From the NCBI GenBank assembly GCA_003615045.1, contig ML014123.1, forward strand, positions 62,001 through 126,000: a stretch of DNA of 64,000 bases. The letters run 5' to 3'. This document shows, piece after piece, positions 19,996 through 28,378 of the stretch. The position numbers and the translations under genes were made by a program. This DNA comes from Caulochytrium protostelioides (Eukaryota > Chytridiomycota > Caulochytriomycetes > Caulochytriales > Caulochytriaceae). Each line of letters begins with the position of its first letter. Within the stretch, counting starts at the first letter, position 1. The notes under the pieces were generated by a model that saw only the letters and a program-made list of their open reading frames with translations, did no database searches and was not told where the DNA came from.

Positions 19996-20377
19996 CAACA
20001 ACTTCCCGCGCTTATAAGTGAATTCGAATCATGGAGAGGCAATCGCAATCAGATCGTATCAACTGTGAGCTTGCCAGACAAACCGAGCAATCTACTTTAT
20101 GTCCAGAATACTTTGACCATGTTTGTACGATTGCATCCCGATATCCCGATGAGGGAATGTATACCCAGCCCGTATACCCCTAGAGATGCGACGAGAAGGC
20201 TCCGCGGTCCATCCGGGCTTGGGGGGTTCATCCGTGGGTTGTTTGGACTTCGGCGGGGGAGAGAATGACCGACCGGCACAGATCGCCGGCCCCGCGGTGC
20301 CCCGTCACCGATGCTGGCGCACAACACGGTGATCCCGTGGACAGGCACACAGTCTCCGGCACACCGGTGGACGGGCT

Positions 20378-20398
20378 GACGCGACGCGACGCGACGCG
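20378..20398. repeat. GACGC pentanucleotide repeat
   Basis: Four tandem GACGC units in the intergenic region upstream of the CFAP97-like gene. Confidence 0.7.
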
Positions 20399-21220
20399 GC
20401 CGATGCTCCCTCCAGGGTCAAACCGCGAGGGTGCATAAGCGGAGTTTTTCTTTTAGTTTATATTTTTGGGCCATCCGACCCAATCACCCCTCGCCGGGAC
20501 GGGCCGAACGTCTTCCGCGCATTTGACCCCTCTTTCTCGTTACTGCGTAGGAGATCGGCAAGCTGGAGGGGCGAAGGTCGAAAGCGGCATCGATGCGAAT
20601 ACGACTCGTTGGCGGTGCTGTTGCAACTTCATCAAAGCAACGGCTCACCTGCTCAACGGTCGACGGGATGGGACTCGGATCCGGGGGTCATTGAAAGGAG
20701 AAAATGGAATCAAAAATTCGCGGGGGGTTCGTCTAGCATACGGATTTCACCCCGCGCTTCATAAAGATGCGATCGGCCATGGCCTCGGTGGTTGGCACCC
20801 ACCCGAAGACTTGGCACGGCAGCCCGACGAGGATCGACGGACCCTGCTACGCCGAGGACCATGCGCTGCAGAGAGATCGGCATGGGCAACGTCATGTGAT
20901 CCCAGAATAGGCTCCTATGTGGCCTCCAACCCTTCTATGAACACACCACTTCCAGATACTCCATACCGCGGGGGATGATCATAACGTTAAAAAAAGCGAT
21001 ATCACGTGACCGGCGGATGCTGGTCCTTTCGCCGTATTCGTCAATCCACCGATCAACCGCATCCCTTCTCTTTGACCGTTGTCGGCCACTGTTGGCCGTT
21101 TTCGTGGTCACAAAGTCGTCGAAGCCGCGCCTGCGATCACGGCGAAGTCGAAAAGACTCCCTCGCGACCCGTCCGTACCCCCCGAGGCGGCATCCTTCTT
21201 GACGATTTCTAGACATCGCG

Positions 21221-22027
21221 ATGGCACCCTCCGTCTTCCAGTGCACCGAGCCGACGGCCAACCGGCATCTGCAGCGGGTCTGGGACGACACGCGGCTGGC
21301 GAAGCACTACCACAAGGTGGACACGATCCGCGCGGTCGTCGACCATGGCCCGTCGGCCGGCTGGGTCGACCGCCGCCGCCGCGAGAAAGATCACGAGCAG
21401 CGCGAGCGTCGGCTCTACGGCGCCCGCGGCCAAGCCCCGCCGACCACCCACCAGCTCCGCGTCACCCGCGTCCAAGCCCACCGCGAGGCTGAGATCCAGC
21501 GCGACAACCTCAAGATCCTGACCAAGCTGCACACGATCTCCCACAGCGCGCCCTCCACATGGAACCACCGCGTCTACCCGCCGACCTACAAGGATCCCTT
21601 GGATACCACGCCGCGCCGGACGGCGGCGCGTGAGGCGAGTGGGGCGCCAGCCGCTGCCGTCGAGGACGTCGCAGATGCCCCCGTCGCAAGCGCCCTCGCC
21701 TCGTCAGAAGCGCGCCGGCAGCAGCAGCAGCAGCAGAACCGTGAGCGCACGATGGCGTACACGAGCACCACGAGCGCGAAAGCATCGCCAACACGGCGCC
21801 ACACCGCGCTGGCGGGCACCGCCGCCACGGGCGCGCGACTCACGTCCCAGGGTTACGACATTCGCCGGAAAGCCGAGACGGACCGGATCCAGTGCGGCAA
21901 CGAGCGGCTGCTGACCAAGATCGACACGATGATGCGGTCGAGCACCTACTCGCGTCAGACGCTCGCGCGCGAATGGGAAGAGAACAAGGCGCACATGAAA
22001 CGGATCTCCATGTGGTCGACGTCGTAA
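21221..22027 (+). CDS. CFAP97-like (Hemingway/KIAA1430 family) flagellar protein
   Basis: 268 aa, single exon. It contains two copies of a helical motif seen in CFAP97-family proteins: EIQRDNLKILTKLHTISHS at about residues 91-109 and a later RIQCGNERLLTKIDTMM followed by the REWEENKAHMKRIS segment. Between them is a Gln/Ala/Thr-rich low-complexity linker (a CAG run encodes QQQQQQ near residue 168). Members of this family are axoneme-associated and needed for normal cilia or sperm tails in animals. The N-terminal WDDTRLAKHYHKVDTI region is also helical. The assignment rests on short motif resemblance and on the flagellar gene content of the window, so an alternative is another small axonemal coiled-coil protein. 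Confidence 0.65.
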   Translation: MAPSVFQCTEPTANRHLQRVWDDTRLAKHYHKVDTIRAVVDHGPSAGWVDRRRREKDHEQRERRLYGARGQAPPTTHQLRVTRVQAHREAEIQRDNLKILTKLHTISHSAPSTWNHRVYPPTYKDPLDTTPRRTAAREASGAPAAAVEDVADAPVASALASSEARRQQQQQQNRERTMAYTSTTSAKASPTRRHTALAGTAATGARLTSQGYDIRRKAETDRIQCGNERLLTKIDTMMRSSTYSRQTLAREWEENKAHMKRISMWSTS

Positions 22028-22526
22028 GCGTCATCGACATCATGAGCGTCATAAGCGGCGTAGGCTTCTTAGGCGCCATGTCTGAACTATGGCTGGCCGA
22101 CGATGTAGCCCGCTGGATGATTGGGCGAACCCGAAGGCAAGCCGATGTCGCGCACGTGGCGATGGGTCGCTGCTGCGCCGTGACGACGAGGCGGCCGAAA
22201 TGAAAGGGCGCAGGCGTGCGCCACATTTTGAGACCGGAGTCGTGGCGCCGCGTCCTGCGACGCTTATGGCGTGATTAAATGGGCATCGATCGTCACAAAG
22301 CATGCGTTAGGCGGTGATCAGGGCGGCTGGAACCACGAATTTTATAGACATTCCATTCATCATAGAAAGAAATCGTTGATATGGGGAGGACGGCGTCTTT
22401 AGCTGCGCCAGCGCGTGGTCACCTATATCGACAAGACAGCGTCGCGTGGCGACGGAGGTTCAGGACGTTTTTTTTTCCCTGTCGACTGCCTCCTCCGCCG
22501 GAGATCCTTCTTATCACGACTTTTTG
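22028..22526. other. Intergenic region
   Basis: About 500 bp between the two plus-strand genes. It should hold the promoter and leader of the geranylgeranyltransferase gene, including a T-rich stretch at about 22468-22478. No other feature seen. Confidence 0.5.
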
Positions 22527-23570
22527 ATGGCTCAGCCCGAGGCAGCGCCGGCACCCTTGCGGTCGCTGCTGCCTGACATCCATGTCCAGCATATCCGGCA
22601 ACTCGACGACCACCGTGATGTGCTGGACTACTGGCATTCCGAGCACCTGCGCCTCAACGGCGTCTACTGGGGCCTGACGGCGCTCGCGACGCTGCGCCAC
22701 ATGGACACCTTTGTTCCAGCCGACGTGATCGCGTTCGTCCTGTCGTGCCGCGATCCGCAGACTGGCGGGTTTGCGGGCACACCGGGCCACGACCCGCACC
22801 TGCTATATACGGTCAGCGCCGTCCAGATCCTCGTCTACTACGACGCGCTGGACCGCATCGATGTCGCCCAGACGGCACGCTGGCTTGCGGCCCGCCAGAA
22901 CCGCCGCACAGGCGCGTTCACGGGCGACGGCTTCGGCGAGGCTGACGTCCGCTTCGCCTACGCGGCCCTCAATGCACTGACCCTGCTGCTGGGTCCCCTT
23001 CAGGGATCCCAATGGCCCGCCGCGTGGTATACGGGCGAGAACGGCGCGCTATTGATCGATACGGAGCTGACGGCACACTGGATCATGGCGTGCGCCAACG
23101 CGGACGGCGGGTTCGGCAACGAGCCCGGCACCGAGTCGCATGCCGCGCACGTGTTCTGCGCTGTCAACGGGCTCGCGCTGCTCGGCTGCCGGCACTGGCT
23201 CGACGCCGACCACGTGGGCGCCTGGCTGGCCGAGCGGCAGCTTCCCTGCGGCGGGCTGAACGGCCGCCCCGAGAAGCTCGAAGACGTCTGCTACTCGTGG
23301 TGGGTCTGCTCAGCACTCGCGACGCTGGAACGGCTCCACTGGATCGACCGCGACGCGCTGATTGCTTTCACGCTGAGCGGGCAGGATCCGGATGGCGGGT
23401 TCGCAGACCGCCCGGGCAATTGGCCCGACGTCTACCATACCTGCTTTGGTCTCACGGGCCTAGCTTTACTGGGCCACCCAGACTGCGAGCCCATCGATGC
23501 GCGATACTGTCTGCCTGTCTCCGTCACAGCCCGCCACTTGGGCACGCTGTCTGTGAGCGCTGTCAGCTGA
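22527..23570 (+). CDS. BET2: Rab geranylgeranyltransferase (type II) beta subunit
   Basis: 347 aa from the ATG at 22527 (the open frame upstream lacks an ATG). The enzyme attaches geranylgeranyl groups to C-terminal cysteines of Rab GTPases, with the alpha subunit and Rab escort protein. The start aligns with the family (HIRQLDDHRDVLDYW, EHLRLNGVYWGLTAL). It is built from prenyltransferase alpha-alpha barrel repeats with recurrent GGF(A/G) turns (TGGFAGTPG, DGGFGNEPG, DGGFADRPG). Zinc ligands are in place: Asp253 and Cys255 (EDVCYSWW) and His304 (YHTCFGLTGLALLG). The end (IDARYCLPVSV) matches the family C-terminus, with a short extra tail. Length is usual (about 325-345 aa). Nothing is missing. 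Confidence 0.95.
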   Translation: MAQPEAAPAPLRSLLPDIHVQHIRQLDDHRDVLDYWHSEHLRLNGVYWGLTALATLRHMDTFVPADVIAFVLSCRDPQTGGFAGTPGHDPHLLYTVSAVQILVYYDALDRIDVAQTARWLAARQNRRTGAFTGDGFGEADVRFAYAALNALTLLLGPLQGSQWPAAWYTGENGALLIDTELTAHWIMACANADGGFGNEPGTESHAAHVFCAVNGLALLGCRHWLDADHVGAWLAERQLPCGGLNGRPEKLEDVCYSWWVCSALATLERLHWIDRDALIAFTLSGQDPDGGFADRPGNWPDVYHTCFGLTGLALLGHPDCEPIDARYCLPVSVTARHLGTLSVSAVS

Positions 23571-23649
23571 TATGAGAAGCTTCAATTAACATACGTGCTC
23601 CTATATAGATGGGCCCTGTATAGGCCTTACCTAGCGCAAACACCATCCC

Positions 23650-23716
23650 CCAGGGGGCCCCTGGCAGTACAAACTACTGCACCGAGGCAGTAGCGCATTC
23701 GGTTCATTGTCGAATG
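23650..23716 (-). repeat. Three consecutive perfect hairpins just downstream of the TnpB/Fanzor-like relic
   Basis: Hairpin A: CCAGGGG (23650-23656) with CCCCTGG (23658-23664), 1-nt centre. Hairpin B: CTACTGC (23674-23680) with GCAGTAG (23687-23693), 6-nt loop. Hairpin C: CATTCG (23696-23701) with CGAATG (23711-23716), 9-nt loop. All stems are perfect. Read on the minus strand they begin 2 nt after the relic's stop codon, the position where TnpB/Fanzor elements commonly have a structured 3' end that forms their guide RNA. That role is inferred, not shown. Confidence 0.55.
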
Positions 23717-23718
23717 AG

Positions 23719-23925
23719 CTAGCCGACCTTGGGCTGCAGAGGAGCTTGCCCGGGGTTGCGGCACAACGCTTTTGATCTGACCCGTGAGGCCAGACTACGA
23801 GGGATGTTCAACGCGGCATTGAGGTCGCAGTTTACAAGCTTGCCGTTGGGGAAATCACACCGCAGTAAATCTCGAACCACGATCCCGTTGCGCCGGTGTT
23901 GACCGGGGTTCAGGGCCCCATGCCA
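23719..23925 (-). pseudogene. C-terminal relic of a TnpB/Fanzor-like (OrfB Zn-ribbon) protein
   Basis: A 68-codon minus-strand frame lies between a TAG at 23926-23928 and the stop TAG at 23719-23721. It reads QHRRNGIVVRDLLRC, then GKLVNCDLNAALNIPRSL. The pattern H-R-x-N-G...L-x-x-C...N-(R)-D-x-N-A-A-x-N-I is the second half of the zinc ribbon plus the RuvC-III Asp motif of TnpB/OrfB and eukaryotic Fanzor nucleases. The usual Arg before the catalytic Asp is Cys here (one base away) and the second ribbon Cys is missing, so the copy is eroded. Nothing of the upstream two RuvC motifs is visible in the GC-rich DNA beyond 23926, so it is a 5'-truncated fragment. Fanzor genes are known from chytrid fungi. 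Alternative: chance similarity. Confidence 0.55.
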
Positions 23926-24376
23926 CTAGGCATCCACCCGGGTCCGCGGAACCCGGGTGGACCGCCGTCGGCGCAGTCGGGTGGGCGGCCGCCCGGGACG
24001 CGCGAGAGTACGGCACGGCCGTCGGGTCCCGGGCTTTCCCCTGGGTCCGTCTCGGTATGCCCCTGGATGGTCTGGAACTCGTCACCCAGACGGTGCGGAA
24101 GCGCTGGGCGCACGCCCGGGACGCGCGAGTCGTTTCACCACTAATCGCTCCATCGCTCCTGCTGCGCCAGACGGCTTTCGGCGCGCGGCCCTCCCCGCCA
24201 CGGGCGGCCTGCTGCACCCGTGAGGGTGATCCGTGCAGCGACGGCTCACGATGTCACGTGGCGCCACGTGGCTCGAAACCCCAGCGCCAGGGAATATGAC
24301 ATATGCAACGGCGCGAGGCGAAAGACCAAAATGGGAGACATCGGCATCGGTCTTTCCGCGAGTCTCAGCGCCCGCT

Positions 24377-25480
24377 TTAGAGGCGGGGAGCGCGAATCGC
24401 TTCATACAGCTTGCGAGCCACCAGTGCCAGCAGGGCGAGCCATGTCAGGAACCCGAACGCGACGCTCGCGAGGGTCGTTGAGCAGAGTGCGGTGGTCTGC
24501 TTGCGCAGGTCGATCTGAACGAACTGCTGGGCGCGGAAATGGCAGGACCGTGCTTTGTGGGCGAGCACGGCTGAGACGACGAGCGCGAAAAGCGTCAGGA
24601 TCCCGTACAGCGCCATCTCGAGCCGCCAGGCCCACGGGCTCGGCGCGCCGCCCATCGCCGACGGCGTCCACGACCCGAGCGAATTGAGACGGCCCGGTAT
24701 CACCTGCTCGCCATCCGGCGGGTAGACATTGAACGGGTAGACGAAAGCGCCGGCGGGCCGGGCGATCACACCAGCCGGCAGGCCCGCTAGCGTCGCGCTC
24801 GCCGCCGAACCGGCGCTGGCGCGGCCGTTGCCATAGCGTCCCGTCTTGGTGCCGACGCCCTCGCGGTTATAGAAGTACGCGATCCACGTGGCGGTCGCGA
24901 GGATCCACACGAGGAACGCCGTCGTCGGCGCAAACTCAAGGGCCGCGCGGTCCGAGCGGTCTTCGATATACTTGAGCTTCACCGACAGATGCGTGGCCAG
25001 CCCGAACCAGATGAGCGTGATGACCCACAACAGCGTCATGATCCAGACGCGGGGCTGGCGGTGGAAGGCCACGGGCAGCGCGTAGTGGGCGCCGACCGAC
25101 GTTTGGCGGATGCTGCCGTTCTCGGGATCGCGCGGCACGCCGGGCCTGGCTTCCTTCCCGCTGCCGACGGGCATCTGCGTCTCGTAGTAGATCTCGACCG
25201 ACGAGGCCTTGCCCGATCGGATCGAGCCGCTGCCGCGCGGCCCGACGGCCCGCACCATGCCGGGGTTGTAGCCCAGCCGCTCGAACGTGGAGGTCTGTGA
25301 GGATTCGCAGGTCATTTCGGAGGCCGGCACTGAGCCATGGGACATGGCCGGTGAGGGCTGCTGGCCCTCAAAACTCACATAGTTCGGCGGCATCGGTGAT
25401 GCCACCATGGGCGACCCCGGCTGGCCCGGCTCCATCCCGAGGGCGATGGACACTCGTCCCGGATCGGGGTGTGGGGGCAT
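24377..25480 (-). CDS. Four-helix integral membrane protein of unknown function
   Basis: 367 aa from the ATG at 25480; an in-frame ATG at 25543 would add 21 mostly basic residues. The first 125 residues are Pro/Ser/Gly-rich and probably cytosolic. Four transmembrane helices follow: IMTLLWVITLIWFGLATHL, TTAFLVWILATATWIAYFY, LYGILTLFALVVSAVLA and VAFGFLTWLALLALVA. Between helices 2 and 3 is a loop of about 85 residues with a conserved-looking YPFNVYPPDGEQVIPG stretch. The topology (four helices, both ends inside) is like MARVEL or tetraspan proteins, but no diagnostic motif is present, so no function is assigned. Confidence 0.7.
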   Translation of the reverse strand: MPPHPDPGRVSIALGMEPGQPGSPMVASPMPPNYVSFEGQQPSPAMSHGSVPASEMTCESSQTSTFERLGYNPGMVRAVGPRGSGSIRSGKASSVEIYYETQMPVGSGKEARPGVPRDPENGSIRQTSVGAHYALPVAFHRQPRVWIMTLLWVITLIWFGLATHLSVKLKYIEDRSDRAALEFAPTTAFLVWILATATWIAYFYNREGVGTKTGRYGNGRASAGSAASATLAGLPAGVIARPAGAFVYPFNVYPPDGEQVIPGRLNSLGSWTPSAMGGAPSPWAWRLEMALYGILTLFALVVSAVLAHKARSCHFRAQQFVQIDLRKQTTALCSTTLASVAFGFLTWLALLALVARKLYEAIRAPRL

Positions 25481-26825
25481 GGCGGCAGCGGTTCCGAGAA
25501 TGCAGCAGAAAAGACAGCGGCGTCGCCGGCGAAGTCTACGCAAGGCAGGAACACGTACGTCCCCCTGGGTGGGGTCAAGGAAACGATGGCGGTGTGGGAC
25601 GTTTCGTATTGGAAGAACAGGTAATTCGCGGATGATGACTGGTGGTGGAGAGACTATCTAATATGGTACACGATCGATAGCGTATATCGTTAGCATCATT
25701 AGTACACATCGGCCGTCTGATGGCCTGGGTCACCGTCGGACAATGACGATGGTCGTTCCCATAAACGATGCAGCATGGAAGGACCCTAGAGCAGCTACAT
25801 CATTCAGATTTCGGCCGGTGGTGTATGATGTCGAAGCTTGTAACCATCCCTATTCCCGTCGCAGGGCCACGTCGTTGCCCTGTGTCACACCACGTCGATT
25901 TTTGTCGCTCCCCAGTGTCCGAGTCCCGCGAGGTCACTGAAACATCTGGGTCTTACGAGCGTGACCTGGCAGACGTTTCATTCTACCACAGTGTCAATGC
26001 CAGCACAGCGTTAAATTTGATTCGTCTTTGAATCTCCGTTCCATCTCCACAAACGCGCCGTCGATGGATGACAACGCGTCCAAACCCCCTGCTGGTCATC
26101 TCATGTCAGGCCCATGTACTCGCGTGCTCCGCCATCCCCATCAGCTGCACTGAGTACTCCATACTCATACTTGGCGATACGAAACCTCCCCTGCCGCCGT
26201 CCCCAGGCATACGCTGGGTCATGAGAGCGCGTGCTGCCCTGACGTCGGATCAGCATGGATGGCGACGCCGTGATCGGATCATGGAAACGTTCACGCAGAT
26301 CCAGCACGGCCGCTGTCTTGGCCGCCCGCCGTCACGTGATGCCCAATAGTCTCCGGATGGCGCACCGGATCCCGCCATGCTGCATGCTGCGACAACGTAA
26401 TACAAAGTCATCTCACGCCGTCGCCGTCGTCGTTGATGCCGGCGCGCGTGCGCGACGGAGCGTTTCCGCCGTCCGGATCAACGATGGGAAGGCGCAGGGC
26501 GTGGGCGTCATCGCGCGCCATCGGGGCACCTGGTGGGTGACGGTGGCGGCCGCGACGGATTCCCTGGTTCCGGTGAGGTCGCGGCGCCGGCGCGTCAGCG
26601 CCGGGCACGGCGTCTCTGGCCACGGCCTTCGCGGTGCCGCCGGTCTGGTCCGCCTGCGCTTCTCGCTGCCCTCCCGCGCGCGCGCGCAGCTTGGCTGGCG
26701 AGCGTCGACGGGCTGGGGCGGCACGGCCCTGTGGGTGCTGTGGCACCACTGGGCGCGGCGAGCCGAGTCGGCTCGTAGTGGGTCGAGGAAGGGCCGCGCG
26801 CTCGCGACTCGGAGCAGCGATGGGC

Positions 26826-26856
<31 letters not shown>

Positions 26857-26887
26857 GCGCGCGCTCGGGCCGAGTGCGCGGGCGCCT

Positions 26888-26937
26888 GCGATGCGATGCA
26901 ATGCGATGCGATGCGATGCGATGCGATGCCGTGCGAT
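26888..26937. repeat. GCGAT pentanucleotide array
   Basis: About nine units of GCGAT with occasional substitutions (one CAAT, one CCGT variant). Confidence 0.85.
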
Positions 26938-27010
26938 AGGGGGCGATTCGCTACGGAACGAGGCGAAGCACGGCGAAGCGGCGCGCGGACGACGCGCTCC
27001 CTAGCGCGGC

Positions 27011-27054
27011 GGACGGACGGACGAACGGACGGACGGACGGACGGACGGACGGGG
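27011..27054. repeat. GGAC tetranucleotide array
   Basis: About eleven GGAC units, one with a single substitution (GAAC). Confidence 0.85.
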
Positions 27055-27126
27055 ACGTGGCTGGGGCACCGAGGGCACGCTCCGGGGGCGCGGCGGGCGC
27101 GGGGCCGGCCCGAGGCCCTGAGCCGT

Positions 27127-27199
27127 CGCCGCCGCCGCCGCCGCCGCCGCCGCCGACGCCGCCACCGACGCCGACGCCGACGCCGCCGACGCCGCCGTC
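27127..27199. repeat. CCG-type trinucleotide repeat
   Basis: Runs of CCG/GCC interrupted by GACG and ACCG units. Confidence 0.8.
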
Positions 27200-27498
27200 G
27201 CTGATGCCGTCGCCTGCGGGTGGACTGTTTCGTTGGCGGAAAGCCGCACGTGTGGCGCGTCTCGCCGCCATCGCCGCCCTTCGCGGTCGGCCAGCGGTAT
27301 GACGACGGCCACGCGGGTGCATTGGCCGCGTCGGCATGCGCGATCACGTGTCCGTTGTGAACGCAGCGTGCCGGGCCGGGGCTGCATACGTCTGCGGTAG
27401 CTGTCGTCGGCGTCGCCGTCCTCTCGCGATGGGCTGCAGACGAGCACAGCCACCGTGCGGGTCGTCGTGGCCGTGAAACGCTACCCGTGGTTTGCATT

Positions 27499-27549
27499 GT
27501 CTCGTCTCGTCTCGTCTCGTCTCGGCTCGGCTCGTCTCGTCTCGGCTCG
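27499..27549. repeat. TCTCG pentanucleotide array
   Basis: About ten units, TCTCG with interspersed GCTCG variants. Confidence 0.85.
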
Positions 27550-28251
27550 CCTGCCTCCGACGGCGCGAGCGCTTCCTCCGTCGGCCCCACACTCGGCGCG
27601 CGCTGCACCCAGGGGCCCGTCTCGCCACGCCACGCGTCGCGCTTCACGCGAGTCACCGCGTCCGCCAGCCAACGCTTCGCCGCGTGTTCGGGTCAACCAC
27701 TCTGAGATACCGCGCCATTGAGCCCGCCGCCAGGTATCCGGTCGCTTTGGCTGCTGCTGCTCCTGCTGCTGCTGCTCCGGCCGCTGCTGCCGCCGCCGCC
27801 GCCGTCACTGCTCTGGATCCGCCCCGCCTCGCCCGCCTCGCCCGCCAAGACCGCGACCGAGACGGCTCGCTTGCGTGCCGCTCTCCGCCGTGCGTCAGCG
27901 CCGAACCGAGCCGTCGCTCCGCTCTCCCGGCGAAACACGTCCACTGGCTTCGGATCAATCGATCGCGATCCTGGTCGCTTGCTGACCCCGTGGTGGGCAC
28001 GCCCGAGTCACGGCACTGTCCGACGTTGCTGCGCCACTCCCTGCGTGGCTCAAGTCGCCCATCTTGGTCGCGCCGCCGCTGTCGTCAGCACCAGAGCGCC
28101 CACCGGTTTGTGGGGGAATCGCCGCGCCGCACTCGCAGCTGTGCCTTTTCGGTCTCCTGATCGCACCGCCGTCAGTGCGTCCACTCCGCGACAACGCCGG
28201 TGACGCTTCCTTCAGGCTTCACGTGGCTGGCGCGCATCGCACTGCACTGCC

Positions 28252-28367
28252 TTGCATTGCATCGCCCGGTATTGCATTGTATTGCATTGTATTGCACGGC
28301 ATCGTATTGCATCGTATTGCATCGTATTGCATCGCACGGCATCGTATTGCATCGCACGGCATCGTGT
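28252..28367. repeat. ATTGC/ATCGT pentanucleotide array ahead of zinc-finger gene
   Basis: More than twenty 5-bp units of ATTGC, ATTGT, ATCGT and ACGGC type arranged in a higher-order pattern of 10-20 bp. The array ends 11 bp before the first ATG of the zinc-finger gene, so it probably lies in its 5' leader or core promoter. Confidence 0.85.
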
Positions 28368-28378
28368 CGACGTCCGCC

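Larger units (their letters stand above)
18861..21220. other. Long intergenic region
   Basis: About 2.4 kb between the divergent tocopherol-cyclase-like and CFAP97-like genes. The only frame with some protein-like character is on the minus strand at 19627-19995 (listed separately). A GACGC pentanucleotide repeat sits at 20378-20398. Otherwise nothing is recognised. Confidence 0.55.
23571..24376. other. Intergenic region holding a mobile-element relic
   Basis: Contains the TnpB/Fanzor-like fragment and hairpins (listed separately) in its first half. The second half is GC-rich, with a 16-bp direct repeat (GCCCGGGACGCGCGAG) at 23991-24006 and 24114-24129. No intact gene is recognised. Confidence 0.55.
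25481..28378. other. Long repeat-rich intergenic region
   Basis: About 2.9 kb. The first 800 bp are of ordinary composition with nothing recognised. From about 26250 it becomes extremely GC-rich and repetitive: CGC runs (26820-26855, 27127-27199), GCGAT, GGAC and TCTCG arrays, and CTG/CCG runs (about 27750-27810), ending in an ATTGC/ATCGT array just before the zinc-finger start codon. Very long open frames on both strands here are a by-product of the repeats. Confidence 0.6.

Noticed and set aside
26595-27656. Minus-strand open frame of 353 codons in the repeat cluster
   Set aside because: Translation is built from microsatellites (poly-Arg, RPSVRPSV, SRDETRRDET) and is not a gene.
26888-28367. 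CRISPR-like arrays
   Set aside because: Repeats are 4-5 bp microsatellites without spacers, in a eukaryotic genome.
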